Position numbers and translations under genes: made by a program
In this document: one piece after another, positions 1 through 8,200 of the stretch
How the letters are laid out: the number at the start of each line of letters is the position of its first letter
Numbering within the stretch: the stretch's first letter is position 1
Notes under the pieces: model-generated
Seen by the model: the letters and a program-made list of their open reading frames with translations, nothing else
The model's database searches: none
Told to the model about the DNA's origin: nothing
Assembly: GCA_002482775.1 (NCBI GenBank)
Contig: DLGQ01000085.1
Span: 3,172 to 14,237, forward strand
Reading direction: 5' to 3'
DNA: 11,066 nt
Source: Flavobacteriales bacterium UBA7690
Lineage (GTDB): Bacteria > Bacteroidota > Bacteroidia > Flavobacteriales_F > PHOS-HE28

Positions 1-411
1 CACGCCGCTGGTGAGGGCCTGTTTCTGGGTATCGAAAGTGCTGCCATCACTACCACCATAAAGGGGTATGGAGGTGATGGGGGTGAAGTAGGCGATAGCC
101 TGTAGTTGCTGATCTATCTGCAACGCCAATTCGCGCGTGGGCACCACCACCAAGCCACGTATGCTGCCCGGTTCTTTGGGTCGGTAGCTGGTGATCACAT
201 CGATCAACGGGAGGAGGAACGCGGCTGTTTTGCCTGTGCCGGTCTGGGCGCATGCGATCAGGTCGCGACCATCGAGCACGGCGGGTATGGCCTGTTGCTG
301 GATGGGTGTCGGTTTCCGTATGTTCATGTGCTCCAAGCCATCGAGCAGGTCGGTGCTCAGGCCCAAGGCACGGAAATCGACTTCAGGGGAAAGGTCTGTA
401 GGTGTTGACAC
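1..411 (-). CDS. DEAD-box ATP-dependent RNA helicase, N-terminal part (truncated by window edge)
   Basis: These are the first 137 codons of a DEAD-box RNA helicase; the rest lies beyond the left edge. DEAD-box proteins use ATP to unwind short RNA duplexes in the cytoplasm, typically in ribosome assembly or mRNA turnover. Visible in order: the Q motif with its upstream aromatic (F13) and KPTPIQQQAIP at residues 33-43, Walker A (motif I) AQTGTGKT at 55-62, motif Ia PTRELALQI at 91-99, and the YGG of the Ib region at 118-120. The DEAD box itself (motif II) is not reached. The start is GTG at 411: the frame is closed by a TGA at 459-457, no ATG or TTG lies between, and any later start would remove the Q-motif phenylalanine. 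No Shine-Dalgarno is seen. The gene lies 45 bp downstream of the histidine kinase on the same strand. The spacing resembles RhlE-type bacterial helicases, but the subfamily cannot be fixed from this part. Confidence 0.93.
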   Translation of the reverse strand, partial: MSTPTDLSPEVDFRALGLSTDLLDGLEHMNIRKPTPIQQQAIPAVLDGRDLIACAQTGTGKTAAFLLPLIDVITSYRPKEPGSIRGLVVVPTRELALQIDQQLQAIAYFTPITSIPLYGGSDGSTFDTQKQALTSGV

Positions 412-429
412 GCAGTAGGATACGGGCGG

Positions 430-437
430 CGAAGATA
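430..437 (-). promoter_or_regulatory. Possible Bacteroidota -7 promoter box for the helicase
   Basis: Read on the minus strand the bases are TATCTTCG, close to the Bacteroidota -7 consensus TAnnTTTG. The box sits in the 45-bp gap between the kinase stop and the helicase GTG at 411, so transcription would start only about 10-15 bases before the start codon. A clear -33 TTG element is not present at the expected spacing; only TTCC around 460-463 is near. This is inferred from pattern alone. Confidence 0.35.
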
Positions 438-456
438 GGTGAGTCCGCGGTGGGGA

Positions 457-2379
457 TCAGGAAGCCACACGCAAGGGCACCTTATCCGGCGCGAAGGTGA
501 GGCAGACGGTCGTTCCATGGCCCTTGAGGAAACGCACTTCACCGTTGAGCTGTTCGGCCAGCATGCGCACCAGTTCCAGGCCGAAAGACCGTTCCCGGAC
601 CAGGCCTTCATCCATGCCCATTCCCGCACCATCGTCGCTGAAGAGCAACTCGTAAGCGTCGCCTGCGGGCCGTACCACGATGGTCACCCGTCCGGTGCCC
701 TTTTCGTGGAAGGCGTACTTCACGGCGTTCGTGAACAGTTCGTTCACCACCAGGGTCAGCGGCATCAACGTATCCGCATGGAACGATGGAAGGGTGGTTT
801 CCACGGAAACTGAGATACGGTCATGCGCCCCATGTGCTACGAGGATGTTCCTGACCAGTTGTTCGATGTGGTGCCGGAGATCTCCACGGCCATTGTCCGC
901 ATTGCGATAGATGTGTTCGTGTACCAAGGCCATGGATCGGATACGCCCTTGGGCTTCGCGCAGCACCTTGCCCACTGCTGGCTCGTCCGAATCGATGCAC
1001 TGGATCTGCAACAGGCTGTCCACCACCTGCAGGTTGTTCTTCACCCGGTGATGGATCTCCTTGATCATCATTTCCTTTTCCTCTTCGCTCATCAAGGTCT
1101 CGGCGAGGCGGAGGTTCTGGCGTTGTAGCTCCAGGTTCTTCGCATGGATCTGATCATGCTGCTTCTTGATCACCGCGTTCTTCAAGGCCATGCGGCGTGC
1201 CATGCGTAGACCATGGCGGCTGGTGAAGAATAAGGCAACGGCCAGTACGCTCAGCAGGATCAGCATGCCCAGGAGCATGCGGTTGTTCAGTTGCTCACCG
1301 GCGATGATCTCCGCACTTCGGGCGTTCTCCGTCCGTAGGTCAGAATTCGCCTTTTCCTTGCGGTCCAGTTGGTAGCTCATCTGCAGGCGCGCCATCTGCA
1401 TGTCCAACCGGGCGATGTTGACGCTGTCCGAGCGGTCCTTGATCCGTTTCAGATGGCCCAGTGCCTCTTCCCAGCGGCCTTGTGCCAGTGCTAGTTGGTA
1501 CTGCAGATCCAGGTACCGGAAGCGGTTGTTCCAAGTATCCGTAGTTCGCAAGGTGCTACCCGCGAGTTGCAAGGCGGTAGCGGCTTCCTTGTTACGCCCC
1601 ATGCCGAGGGAGCATTCCGCCAGGTCACCTTGGATCTCGAACTGTTCGGCAGCCGTGCCTGCTTGTTGCAGACCGCTCTCCGCTCGAACCAAGTAGATGT
1701 GCGCATCGCTGTACTTGCGCTGTGCCATCAGGATCGCACCAATGGATCTACAAAGCCGTGCTTCTTCCATCACATCGCCCCGTTCGCGTGCCTTCTGAAG
1801 GCATCGTTCCGCATCGGAATGGGCTTCCGCGTACGCCCCGTTGGATAACAACGCGTTGATGAGGAACCGGTGCGCTTCATCCACGGCAGTGCCGGTCTGG
1901 GTGGGCAACGTCATGGCCAGTGCATTGCGGGCCTCTTCAACGGCCTTGTCGGACATGGCGTTGAGCCGATAGGCCTCCGAGAGTTCGCGCAGATCCAACG
2001 CGATGACCTTCGGATCGCCCAATTTTTGCGCCAATTGCACCGCACGCAGGGCGGTCTTCATATGATCGGAGAACAGCCCGACACGTTCCTCCGCCTGTGC
2101 CAGGGCTACCAAGGCCTTATGTTCCACCAACGGATCGCCGCTCCTTTCGGCGAAGGCGAGCGCCGCTGTGGCGTGGCGATGGGCTTCAACCGGTTCGCTG
2201 TCCATCACCCGGTTGGCGGAACTGATCAGCGCTTGGGCCCGTTGGTTGGCAGAGACCGTGCCCTCGATAGCGGAACGTGAACTGTCCTGCACCGCAGTGG
2301 CATTGGCGTTCCAGGGTATCGCGAAGAGAACGGCAAAAGCCGATACGAGTAGCAGCGGGAGGGACCTACGTTCGTGCAT
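457..2379 (-). CDS. Membrane sensor histidine kinase with TPR sensor region, HisKA_2 type
   Basis: A 640-residue sensor kinase expected to sense a signal outside the cytoplasm and phosphorylate a partner regulator. Residues 1-27 form a signal peptide ending near NANA. Residues of about 30-345 are helical repeats of TPR type (for example the segments around GDPLVEHKALVALAQ and GRWEEALGHLKRI). One membrane segment lies at about 368-386 (LLGMLILLSVLAVALFF), followed by a charged coiled coil. The phosphoacceptor box reads EIHHRVKNNLQ, typical of HisKA_2/HWE-related kinases, with the likely phosphorylated histidine at 444. The ATPase domain has an N box around N546 (NELFTNAVKYA), a G1 box DDGAGMG and a G2-like SFGLELV. 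The ATG at 2379 was chosen over an in-frame GTG at 2397 because the signal peptide begins naturally there. No response regulator is adjacent, so it is an orphan here. It is divergent from cutC and upstream of the helicase. Confidence 0.9.
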   Translation of the reverse strand: MHERRSLPLLLVSAFAVLFAIPWNANATAVQDSSRSAIEGTVSANQRAQALISSANRVMDSEPVEAHRHATAALAFAERSGDPLVEHKALVALAQAEERVGLFSDHMKTALRAVQLAQKLGDPKVIALDLRELSEAYRLNAMSDKAVEEARNALAMTLPTQTGTAVDEAHRFLINALLSNGAYAEAHSDAERCLQKARERGDVMEEARLCRSIGAILMAQRKYSDAHIYLVRAESGLQQAGTAAEQFEIQGDLAECSLGMGRNKEAATALQLAGSTLRTTDTWNNRFRYLDLQYQLALAQGRWEEALGHLKRIKDRSDSVNIARLDMQMARLQMSYQLDRKEKANSDLRTENARSAEIIAGEQLNNRMLLGMLILLSVLAVALFFTSRHGLRMARRMALKNAVIKKQHDQIHAKNLELQRQNLRLAETLMSEEEKEMMIKEIHHRVKNNLQVVDSLLQIQCIDSDEPAVGKVLREAQGRIRSMALVHEHIYRNADNGRGDLRHHIEQLVRNILVAHGAHDRISVSVETTLPSFHADTLMPLTLVVNELFTNAVKYAFHEKGTGRVTIVVRPAGDAYELLFSDDGAGMGMDEGLVRERSFGLELVRMLAEQLNGEVRFLKGHGTTVCLTFAPDKVPLRVAS

Positions 2380-2438
2380 CGGCCCGTTGTACGGCACCTT
2401 GCGCTGTCGGTTGCAGTATTGGACGCTATTTTCGACGC
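2380..2438. promoter_or_regulatory. Divergent intergenic region between kinase and cutC
   Basis: These 59 bases separate the divergent kinase and cutC genes and must hold, or overlap, at least one promoter. On the plus strand TATTTTCG at 2427-2434 resembles the Bacteroidota -7 box TAnnTTTG and lies only 4 bases before the cutC ATG, implying a leaderless or nearly leaderless message if used. A TTG at 2399-2401 could be the -33 element, but its 25-base spacing is longer than usual. I see no convincing -7 box toward the kinase and no clear operator palindrome. Confidence 0.35.
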
Positions 2439-3176
2439 ATGCAGGTAGCAGTGGAGGTATGTGTCACCAGCGTGGCCGAAGCGGTGGCCGCCCAACTTGC
2501 CGGTGCGGACACCGTGGAGATCTGTACTTGGCTCGCCTGCGGAGGCATCACCCCCAGCTCTGGCCTTATGGATGCCGTACGCACCGCGGTGAAGATCCCG
2601 GCACGGGTGCTGGTAAGGCCAACACCAGATGGCTTCTGGTACGATCCGGCCGCCTTGCATGCCTTGTTCCTGGATGCCGAGATCTTCGGTGGTGGCGCCA
2701 TCGGCTTGGTGACCGGTGGCTTGACCAGCGCGCAGGCCATGGACCGCGAGCTGATGCGTACGGTGAAAGAACTGGCACCGGAAAGCGAACTCACCTTCCA
2801 CCGGGCCATGGACCATGCTGCCGATCCCCAAGAAGTGCTCGCTGGCTGCTTGGCGTTGGGCGTGGACCGGATCCTGACTTCGGGCGGTGCTAACACAGCA
2901 CTAGCGGGCATTGACATGCTGAAGTTGCTGGTGAACACCGCTGGTGAGCATTGCCTGGTAGCCGCAGCGGGGAGGATAGGGCCCGAGAACGTGGTGGAGA
3001 TCGTGGAACGCACGGGCGTGCAAGAGGTCCACTTCGCAGCGCAGAAGCCGACAGGAGCGCGTGCGGACAAGATCGCCCTGAGTTCAATTCACGGTGCAGC
3101 CTCCTTCGGTTTTGAACCCGATATGGCCAAGATCGAAGGGGTCCTGAACGCGCTGATGAAAGCGGGATTGCGATGA
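2439..3176 (+). CDS. cutC: CutC-family TIM-barrel protein, divergent
   Basis: A 245-residue cytoplasmic protein without signal peptide, close to the family's usual length of about 248. CutC proteins are TIM barrels annotated as copper homeostasis factors. In E. coli the copper and envelope phenotype has been traced largely to the MicL small RNA made from the 3' part of cutC, so the protein's own role is unsettled. Family features seen: VEVCV at the first strand, VEIC at 26-29 and GGITPSSGL shortly after, FHRAMD, DRILTSGG, GPENV and EVH near the C-terminus. Two typical motifs are changed: the usual RPRGGDF segment reads RPTPDGFWYDP, and the usual EGG before TPS reads CGG (C34). The start is ATG at 2439; no Shine-Dalgarno is seen. 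Its TGA overlaps the ATG of the beta-mannosidase, so the two are probably translated together, pointing to a role in glycan use. Family assignment is firm; function is not. Confidence 0.9.
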   Translation: MQVAVEVCVTSVAEAVAAQLAGADTVEICTWLACGGITPSSGLMDAVRTAVKIPARVLVRPTPDGFWYDPAALHALFLDAEIFGGGAIGLVTGGLTSAQAMDRELMRTVKELAPESELTFHRAMDHAADPQEVLAGCLALGVDRILTSGGANTALAGIDMLKLLVNTAGEHCLVAAAGRIGPENVVEIVERTGVQEVHFAAQKPTGARADKIALSSIHGAASFGFEPDMAKIEGVLNALMKAGLR

Positions 3177-5161
3177 GGTCCTGCCTGGCACTTTTCCTTG
3201 CGCTGCTTGCCCTTAACAGCCGAGCCCAGGAGGTCCACATCCCGTTGAATAAAGGCTGGAGTTTTTGCCAATTAGGGAAGGAGCATTGGTACCCGGCGGA
3301 AGTACCCGGTGTGGTGCAGACGGACCTGTTGCGCAACGGGTTGATCCCCGATTTCATGCAGGGCAGCAACATTGACAGCGTGCAATGGATCGAGAACGAG
3401 GACTGGATCTACCGGCGCACGCTTCGGGTAGAAGACACGCTGTTGCGCCATGGCCACCTCGATCTGGTCTTCAAGGGCCTGGACACCTTCGCGGAGGTCT
3501 ACCTCAACGATTCGCTCATCGGCAAGGCGGACAACATGTTCCGGACCTGGGAGTGGGCGGTGAAGCGCCACTTGAAGAAGGGCGAGAACGAGTTGAAGGT
3601 GATCTTCCGAAGCCCGATCAAGGAAGGGGCGAAGCTGCGCGAGGCCTACGGCATCCAACTGCCGCATGATAACGACCCCACCGGGGTGAGCCCGTATATC
3701 CGCAAAGCGGCCTACCAGTTCGGCTGGGACTTCTGCCCGCGGTTGGTGACGAGCGGGATATGGCAGGGGGTTGAGTTGAGGGGGTGGAGCGAGGCGAGGA
3801 TAACTGGATTCGCGCTGCGGGAATTGCCGTCGTCGGCCAGTGGGAGACGTATCTGGATCGACGCGCACGTTGCCCATTCCATGAAGAACGGACCACAGGT
3901 ACGCGTGCATTTGGATGGAGAACTTTTAGCGGAGTATTACGACAACGAGGACCGCATGCACCACGGCGCCATAGTGGATCCAACGAAGTATGATGCATGG
4001 TTTCCCAATGGGAGCGGCCCACCTGTGAGACACGAACTGCGGATCCAGGTTCTCTTCAAAGGCAAAGTCATTTCCGAGTTGAGCAGTTGGATAGGTTTCA
4101 GGGACATTGAGCTCGTCCAAGAGTCCGATACGTCAGGAACCTCCTTCCATTTCAGGGTGAACGGAAGGCCAACGTTCATCAGAGGTGTCAACCTTGTGCC
4201 TCCGAGACTTGCCATAAGTTCAAAAGACGATCACTTGTGGACTGAGTTGGTCGCTCGCATGCGCCAAACCTCGATGAATATGGTTCGGATATGGTCAGGC
4301 GGGGTTTATCCACCTGACGGGTTCTTGGACGCGTGCGACGAGGCGGGAATTCTTGTGTGGCAAGACTTCATGTTCGGCAATCTTCCGGCAGTCGACAGTG
4401 CCTTCGTATTGAACGTGCGAGGTGAGATCAGAGATCAAATACAACGTAAAGGGCATCATCCATGCTTGGCTTTGTGGTGCGGTAACAACGAATTGCAAGT
4501 CGCCTGGGAACATTGGGGATGGCAAGAACGCTACGTTCTCCATGGTGCCGATTCTGTAAGCGTCGCATTGGACATGTTGGATTTTTTCGATCACGAACTC
4601 CCAAAAGAACTAGGCTGGTACTCCAACGGAGATATCTCCTACACCCCGACCTCCCCCCTTAGCAACTGGGGCAACGCCAAAGGCCTCACCGAAGGCGACC
4701 TCCACTACTGGGGCGTTTGGCACGGCGACAGCACCTTCTCCAGCTTCGCTAACAACGTGGGCCGCTTCGTGAGCGAGTGGGGTTTCCAGAGCTACCCGGA
4801 TAGCGCGTTGCTGGCGAAGTACATCCACCCGGACAGCCTGTACTTGGGTTCACCGTCCGTGGCACGTCTCCAGCGCAGCTACAAGACAGACAAGCCGATC
4901 TGGGATGCGATAGAACGAGAGCTCGGAGAGGAAAAGCCCACCACCTTTGGCGGCTTCATCGAGGCCAGCCAACGCGTGCAGGCCAAGGCATACGGTATGG
5001 CGATAGTGGCCCACATGGCCGCAAAGCCACACTGCATGGGCACCTTGTTGTGGCAGTTGAACGACTGCTGGCCGGGACCCAGTTGGAGCATCATCGACTA
5101 CGAAGGGAACCCGAAGCCGGCGTACGAGGTTGTGAAGCGGTTGTACTCCACAACTCCCTGA
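3173..5161 (+). CDS. Secreted beta-mannosidase, glycoside hydrolase family 2 (short form)
   Basis: A 662-residue GH2 enzyme expected to release beta-linked mannose from non-reducing ends, such as the Man-beta-1,4-GlcNAc of the N-glycan core or beta-manno-oligosaccharides. A signal peptide of about 19 residues (MRSCLALFLALLALNSRAQ) directs export, and no lipobox or T9SS domain is seen, so a periplasmic place is likely. Domain 1 (sugar-binding-like jelly roll) covers about 22-205, an Ig-like domain about 210-310, and the TIM barrel about 315-660. The predicted acid/base is E440 in WCGNNE and the nucleophile E535 in VSEWGFQSYP; both match the beta-mannosidase branch of GH2. Oddities: the protein stops right after the barrel (NPKPAYEVVKRLY), lacking the two C-terminal domains of roughly 180-200 residues found in full-length relatives such as Bacteroides BtMan2A, and bases 3900-4620 are AT-richer than the rest. 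The start is the ATG at 3173, inside the cutC stop (ATGA). Activity is inferred from motifs; the missing domains leave some doubt. Confidence 0.9.
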   Translation: MRSCLALFLALLALNSRAQEVHIPLNKGWSFCQLGKEHWYPAEVPGVVQTDLLRNGLIPDFMQGSNIDSVQWIENEDWIYRRTLRVEDTLLRHGHLDLVFKGLDTFAEVYLNDSLIGKADNMFRTWEWAVKRHLKKGENELKVIFRSPIKEGAKLREAYGIQLPHDNDPTGVSPYIRKAAYQFGWDFCPRLVTSGIWQGVELRGWSEARITGFALRELPSSASGRRIWIDAHVAHSMKNGPQVRVHLDGELLAEYYDNEDRMHHGAIVDPTKYDAWFPNGSGPPVRHELRIQVLFKGKVISELSSWIGFRDIELVQESDTSGTSFHFRVNGRPTFIRGVNLVPPRLAISSKDDHLWTELVARMRQTSMNMVRIWSGGVYPPDGFLDACDEAGILVWQDFMFGNLPAVDSAFVLNVRGEIRDQIQRKGHHPCLALWCGNNELQVAWEHWGWQERYVLHGADSVSVALDMLDFFDHELPKELGWYSNGDISYTPTSPLSNWGNAKGLTEGDLHYWGVWHGDSTFSSFANNVGRFVSEWGFQSYPDSALLAKYIHPDSLYLGSPSVARLQRSYKTDKPIWDAIERELGEEKPTTFGGFIEASQRVQAKAYGMAIVAHMAAKPHCMGTLLWQLNDCWPGPSWSIIDYEGNPKPAYEVVKRLYSTTP

Positions 5162-5165
5162 GGGA

Positions 5166-5238
5166 CACAGGGCATTGCACAGCCCTTCAGGTTGGCATTC
5201 CAAGCCGAAGGCTCGAAGCGAGCGTTCAGTGCCCTGTG
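5166..5238. repeat. Inverted repeat enclosing small hairpins in the intergenic gap
   Basis: CACAGGGCATTG at 5166-5177 can pair with CAGTGCCCTGTG at 5227-5238: 12 base pairs, one of them G-U in RNA. The enclosed loop holds TTGG/CCAA (5192-5203) and a five-pair hairpin GCTCG-aag-CGAGC (5211-5223). It begins 4 bases after the beta-mannosidase stop and could mark the end of the cutC-mannosidase message, but no T-run follows, so a plain intrinsic terminator is uncertain. Other readings are an mRNA-stabilising 3' structure or a small dispersed repeat element. Confidence 0.5.
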
Positions 5239-5254
5239 CGTATTTCACGGTCCC

Positions 5255-5262
5255 TACCTTAG
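5255..5262 (+). promoter_or_regulatory. Possible Bacteroidota -7 promoter box for the T9SS protein
   Basis: TACCTTAG matches the Bacteroidota -7 consensus TAnnTTTG except at one base. It lies 33 bases before the ATG at 5296, giving a short leader ending in an A-rich stretch (CCAAAACCAACAACGC) with no Shine-Dalgarno, as usual in this phylum. No clear -33 TTG is found at the normal distance. A promoter in this gap would separate the secreted protein from the cutC-mannosidase pair. Confidence 0.4.
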
Positions 5263-5295
5263 CCACCTGACCAGATCAGCCAAAACCAACAACGC

Positions 5296-8200
5296 ATGAC
5301 ACGACTTGGACGCTTAACCACAGCCTCGCTGCTGATGCTCTCTCTTGGGGCATGGACCACGGCGAGCGCACAAGGGGATTGCCAGAATGAGGACCTCTAT
5401 CCGTTCGACCCCACGACCCCCGCTGCCGATGGCACGGTGACGATCATTGCCGAATGCAGTTTCGAGCAGGAGCACTCCGTCATCACCGGTATCGAGGATG
5501 GCCTGAACTATGACTTCACCCTTTCCAGCGGTGGGTACATCACTATTCGCCAAGGAGCGATCGATGGCCCCGTTGTAGCGCAAGGCTTTTCGCCCGTGTA
5601 CACCACCGCCGTTGGCACCGACGACCTGTACGTGCATTGGAACACCGACGATGCCTGCGGCCTGTTGGATGATTGCGTAGTGACCACTGTGCAGCGGCTG
5701 GAATGTGCACCTCCCCGCATGACCTACTCGGTCGTGGAGGATTGCGATGCACAGACCTATTCCATCGAAGTGGACATCACCTCCATCGGCGATGCTGCCT
5801 CACTGGATGTGACCGTGGATGCGGATGGCGACATCACCACCCTGGACGACCAAGGTGTAGGTGTGATCACCCTTGGGCCATTCGCGCTTAGCGTTGTGCC
5901 CACGGTGACATTCCTGCACGATGGCGACACCAATTGCGACCGGGTACTACCCTTTGAATTCCAAACCTCCTGTCCGATCCTGATCGACTGCGGCGTGGCA
6001 CCTACAGCGTTCGAACTATGCGCGGAGCCGGATGATGAACGGCATTGGTTGTTCAGTTCCACCGGTACGGGCACCTTGCGCCTGCGTTTCCTGCGCGGCA
6101 CCATCGACGCCAGTTACGGTGATAGCCTGCGGATCTACGATGGCTCGGACAACACGGGCACCCTGCTCTTCGAACACGTGGAACTGGACATCACGAACTT
6201 GGGGCCCGACGGTAGTGCCCTCGGCAATGATTATCCGTTCTACTCGGCGATCGATGTGTTCTCCACCACGGGCGATCTGTACATGGAGATGAGCATTGAT
6301 GCCTTCGGCCAGTGCGGCGGCGAGTTCCCATCGGGAGATTATGACGCTTGGGAGTGGGAGGTGGTCTGCTTGGATTGCGCCCTGCCGGAAGTATCCTATT
6401 CCGTCACCGACGACTGCGCGAACGATCAGTTCAGCATCTTGGTGGATGTGGCTTCCACCGGCGACGGTGCCACCTTGGAACTGCTCTACACCATCAACGG
6501 AGGTGCTGTGCAAACGGTGACCAACGTTGGAACGGGTATCTCCGAGATCGGTCCTTTCGCGCTCAACGATACGGTGAACGTGATCGTGGAGCCATCGGGT
6601 AGCGACCTCTGCAACATCCCCTTGGGCGACATCACCGACAGCGGCCTGTGCCCGGTGCAGATCGAATGTGGCATTGAAGTGAGCGAAGGAACCTGCTACG
6701 GCAATGCTGACGACCTGTACTATATCTACCAAGGTACCGGCACGTTCCCCTTGGGCATCTTCTTCGATGCAGGCCAGTTGTTCTTCGGCGATTCGCTCTT
6801 CATCTATGATGGTGGGGATGCATCAGCTCCACAGCTCTTCGCAGGAACGGACGGCAACGTTACCGGAACGTACGTGTACACCACCAACCCCGAGCACCTG
6901 CTCACGGTCCGTATCGTAACGGACAACTTCACTTCTTGCCAGGATGGTTTCGAGCCGGAGCCCTTGGCGTGGCGTGTGCGTTGCCTGGATTGCCTACCCG
7001 CCCAAGCCACCTTCGATGTGGTGTTGGATTGTGCCAACGAGCAGTACTTCGTAGAGGTGGAGATCACCGATCTGGGAAGCGATGCTGAAGCACAGATCGG
7101 CAATACGCTGACGACCGACACACTGGTGGCCACCGCAACGGGGACCTACCAGGTGGGCCCCTTCGCTGCCGGAAGCCCGGTGATGGTGACAGTGGTGAAC
7201 GATGCCAACTTCTTGTGCAACGTACAAAGCCCGATGTTGCTCAACCCCGTTTGCCCAGTTGATGTGCAGTGCCCCGGTGCGCCCTTGGAGCAGACGCTCT
7301 GCTACGCCAACTACGATACGCTCGCGTGGTCGTACCAATTGGCCGGTTCACCCGGTTCTTCGTCGTTGCGCCTCACCTTCCTGCGCGGAAGCATCGAGCG
7401 TAGCGCATACGATAAGCTGCGGATCTACGACGGCCCGAGCAACTTGGCACCGCTGCTCTTTGAACATACCGGTCTTGAATTCTCCCCCTACAACCTAGGG
7501 CCGGCAGGAAGTGCCGTTGCCACTCCGGATGGCATCTATATCGGTGTTGATGTAAGCTCTACCACCGGTACGCTGTACATGGAATTCACCTCTGATGTGA
7601 CCGTGAACTGTGCGGACAGTGACGGTTCATATGATAGCTGGGAATGGGAGGTCTACTGCATCGATTGCGCAAGTCCTGCTGCGACCTTCACCATCGTACC
7701 CGACTGTGCACACCGTTCGTACTCTGCGGAGGTGATCGTGACCGAAGTGGGTGCTGACGACCTGTTGAGCATCACGAACATCTTCGGCGGGGATACGCTC
7801 TCCGGCTTAGGCGTCGGCGTTCACACCTTCGGCCCTTTCCCGAATGATAGCGCGAGCGTGCTGCGTGTCTTCAACGAGACCTATCCCGCTTGCCGCGCCA
7901 CGAGCGACTCGCTCATCTACACCGCCGAGGAGTGCGTTTCCGTTACCTGCGGATTCGACAACTACAACCTGTGCTACGAGAACGACGACGACCGTTGGTA
8001 CACGTTCCGCTCCGAAGAGAACGTCCCGATGACGGTGGCCTTCGTATCTGGCCAGATGGTTGCTGGTGACAGCATCATCCTGTACAACGGTGCCGATGAG
8101 ACCGCTGCGGTGCTTTACGAAGGCAACAACGGCGGCAACCTCGCCGGTTTCGCGATCAATTCGGCGAATGCCAGCAATACCATCACCCTCCGGATCAAAT

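Noticed and set aside
412..459. Kinase and helicase share one reading frame, separated only by the kinase TGA and 15 open codons, hinting at a readthrough fusion
   Set aside because: A shared frame occurs by chance one time in three, no recoding signal is seen, the linker is unlike a domain, and a fusion of these two functions is not known to me.
2380..2397. GTG start of the kinase six codons upstream (2397)
   Set aside because: The ATG at 2379 gives a regular signal peptide with a basic beginning; the extra residues add nothing recognisable.
2168..2893. Plus-strand open frame spanning the kinase 5' end and cutC
   Set aside because: It crosses two clearly coding genes in other frames and the intergenic promoter region; its translation is low-complexity and Arg/Gly/Cys-rich.
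6016..6732. Minus-strand open frame of 238 codons opposite the T9SS gene (with a similar one at 7807-8532)
   Set aside because: Both are antisense to the repeated Ig/CUB modules, His- and Val-rich and without recognisable domains; shadows of the real frame.
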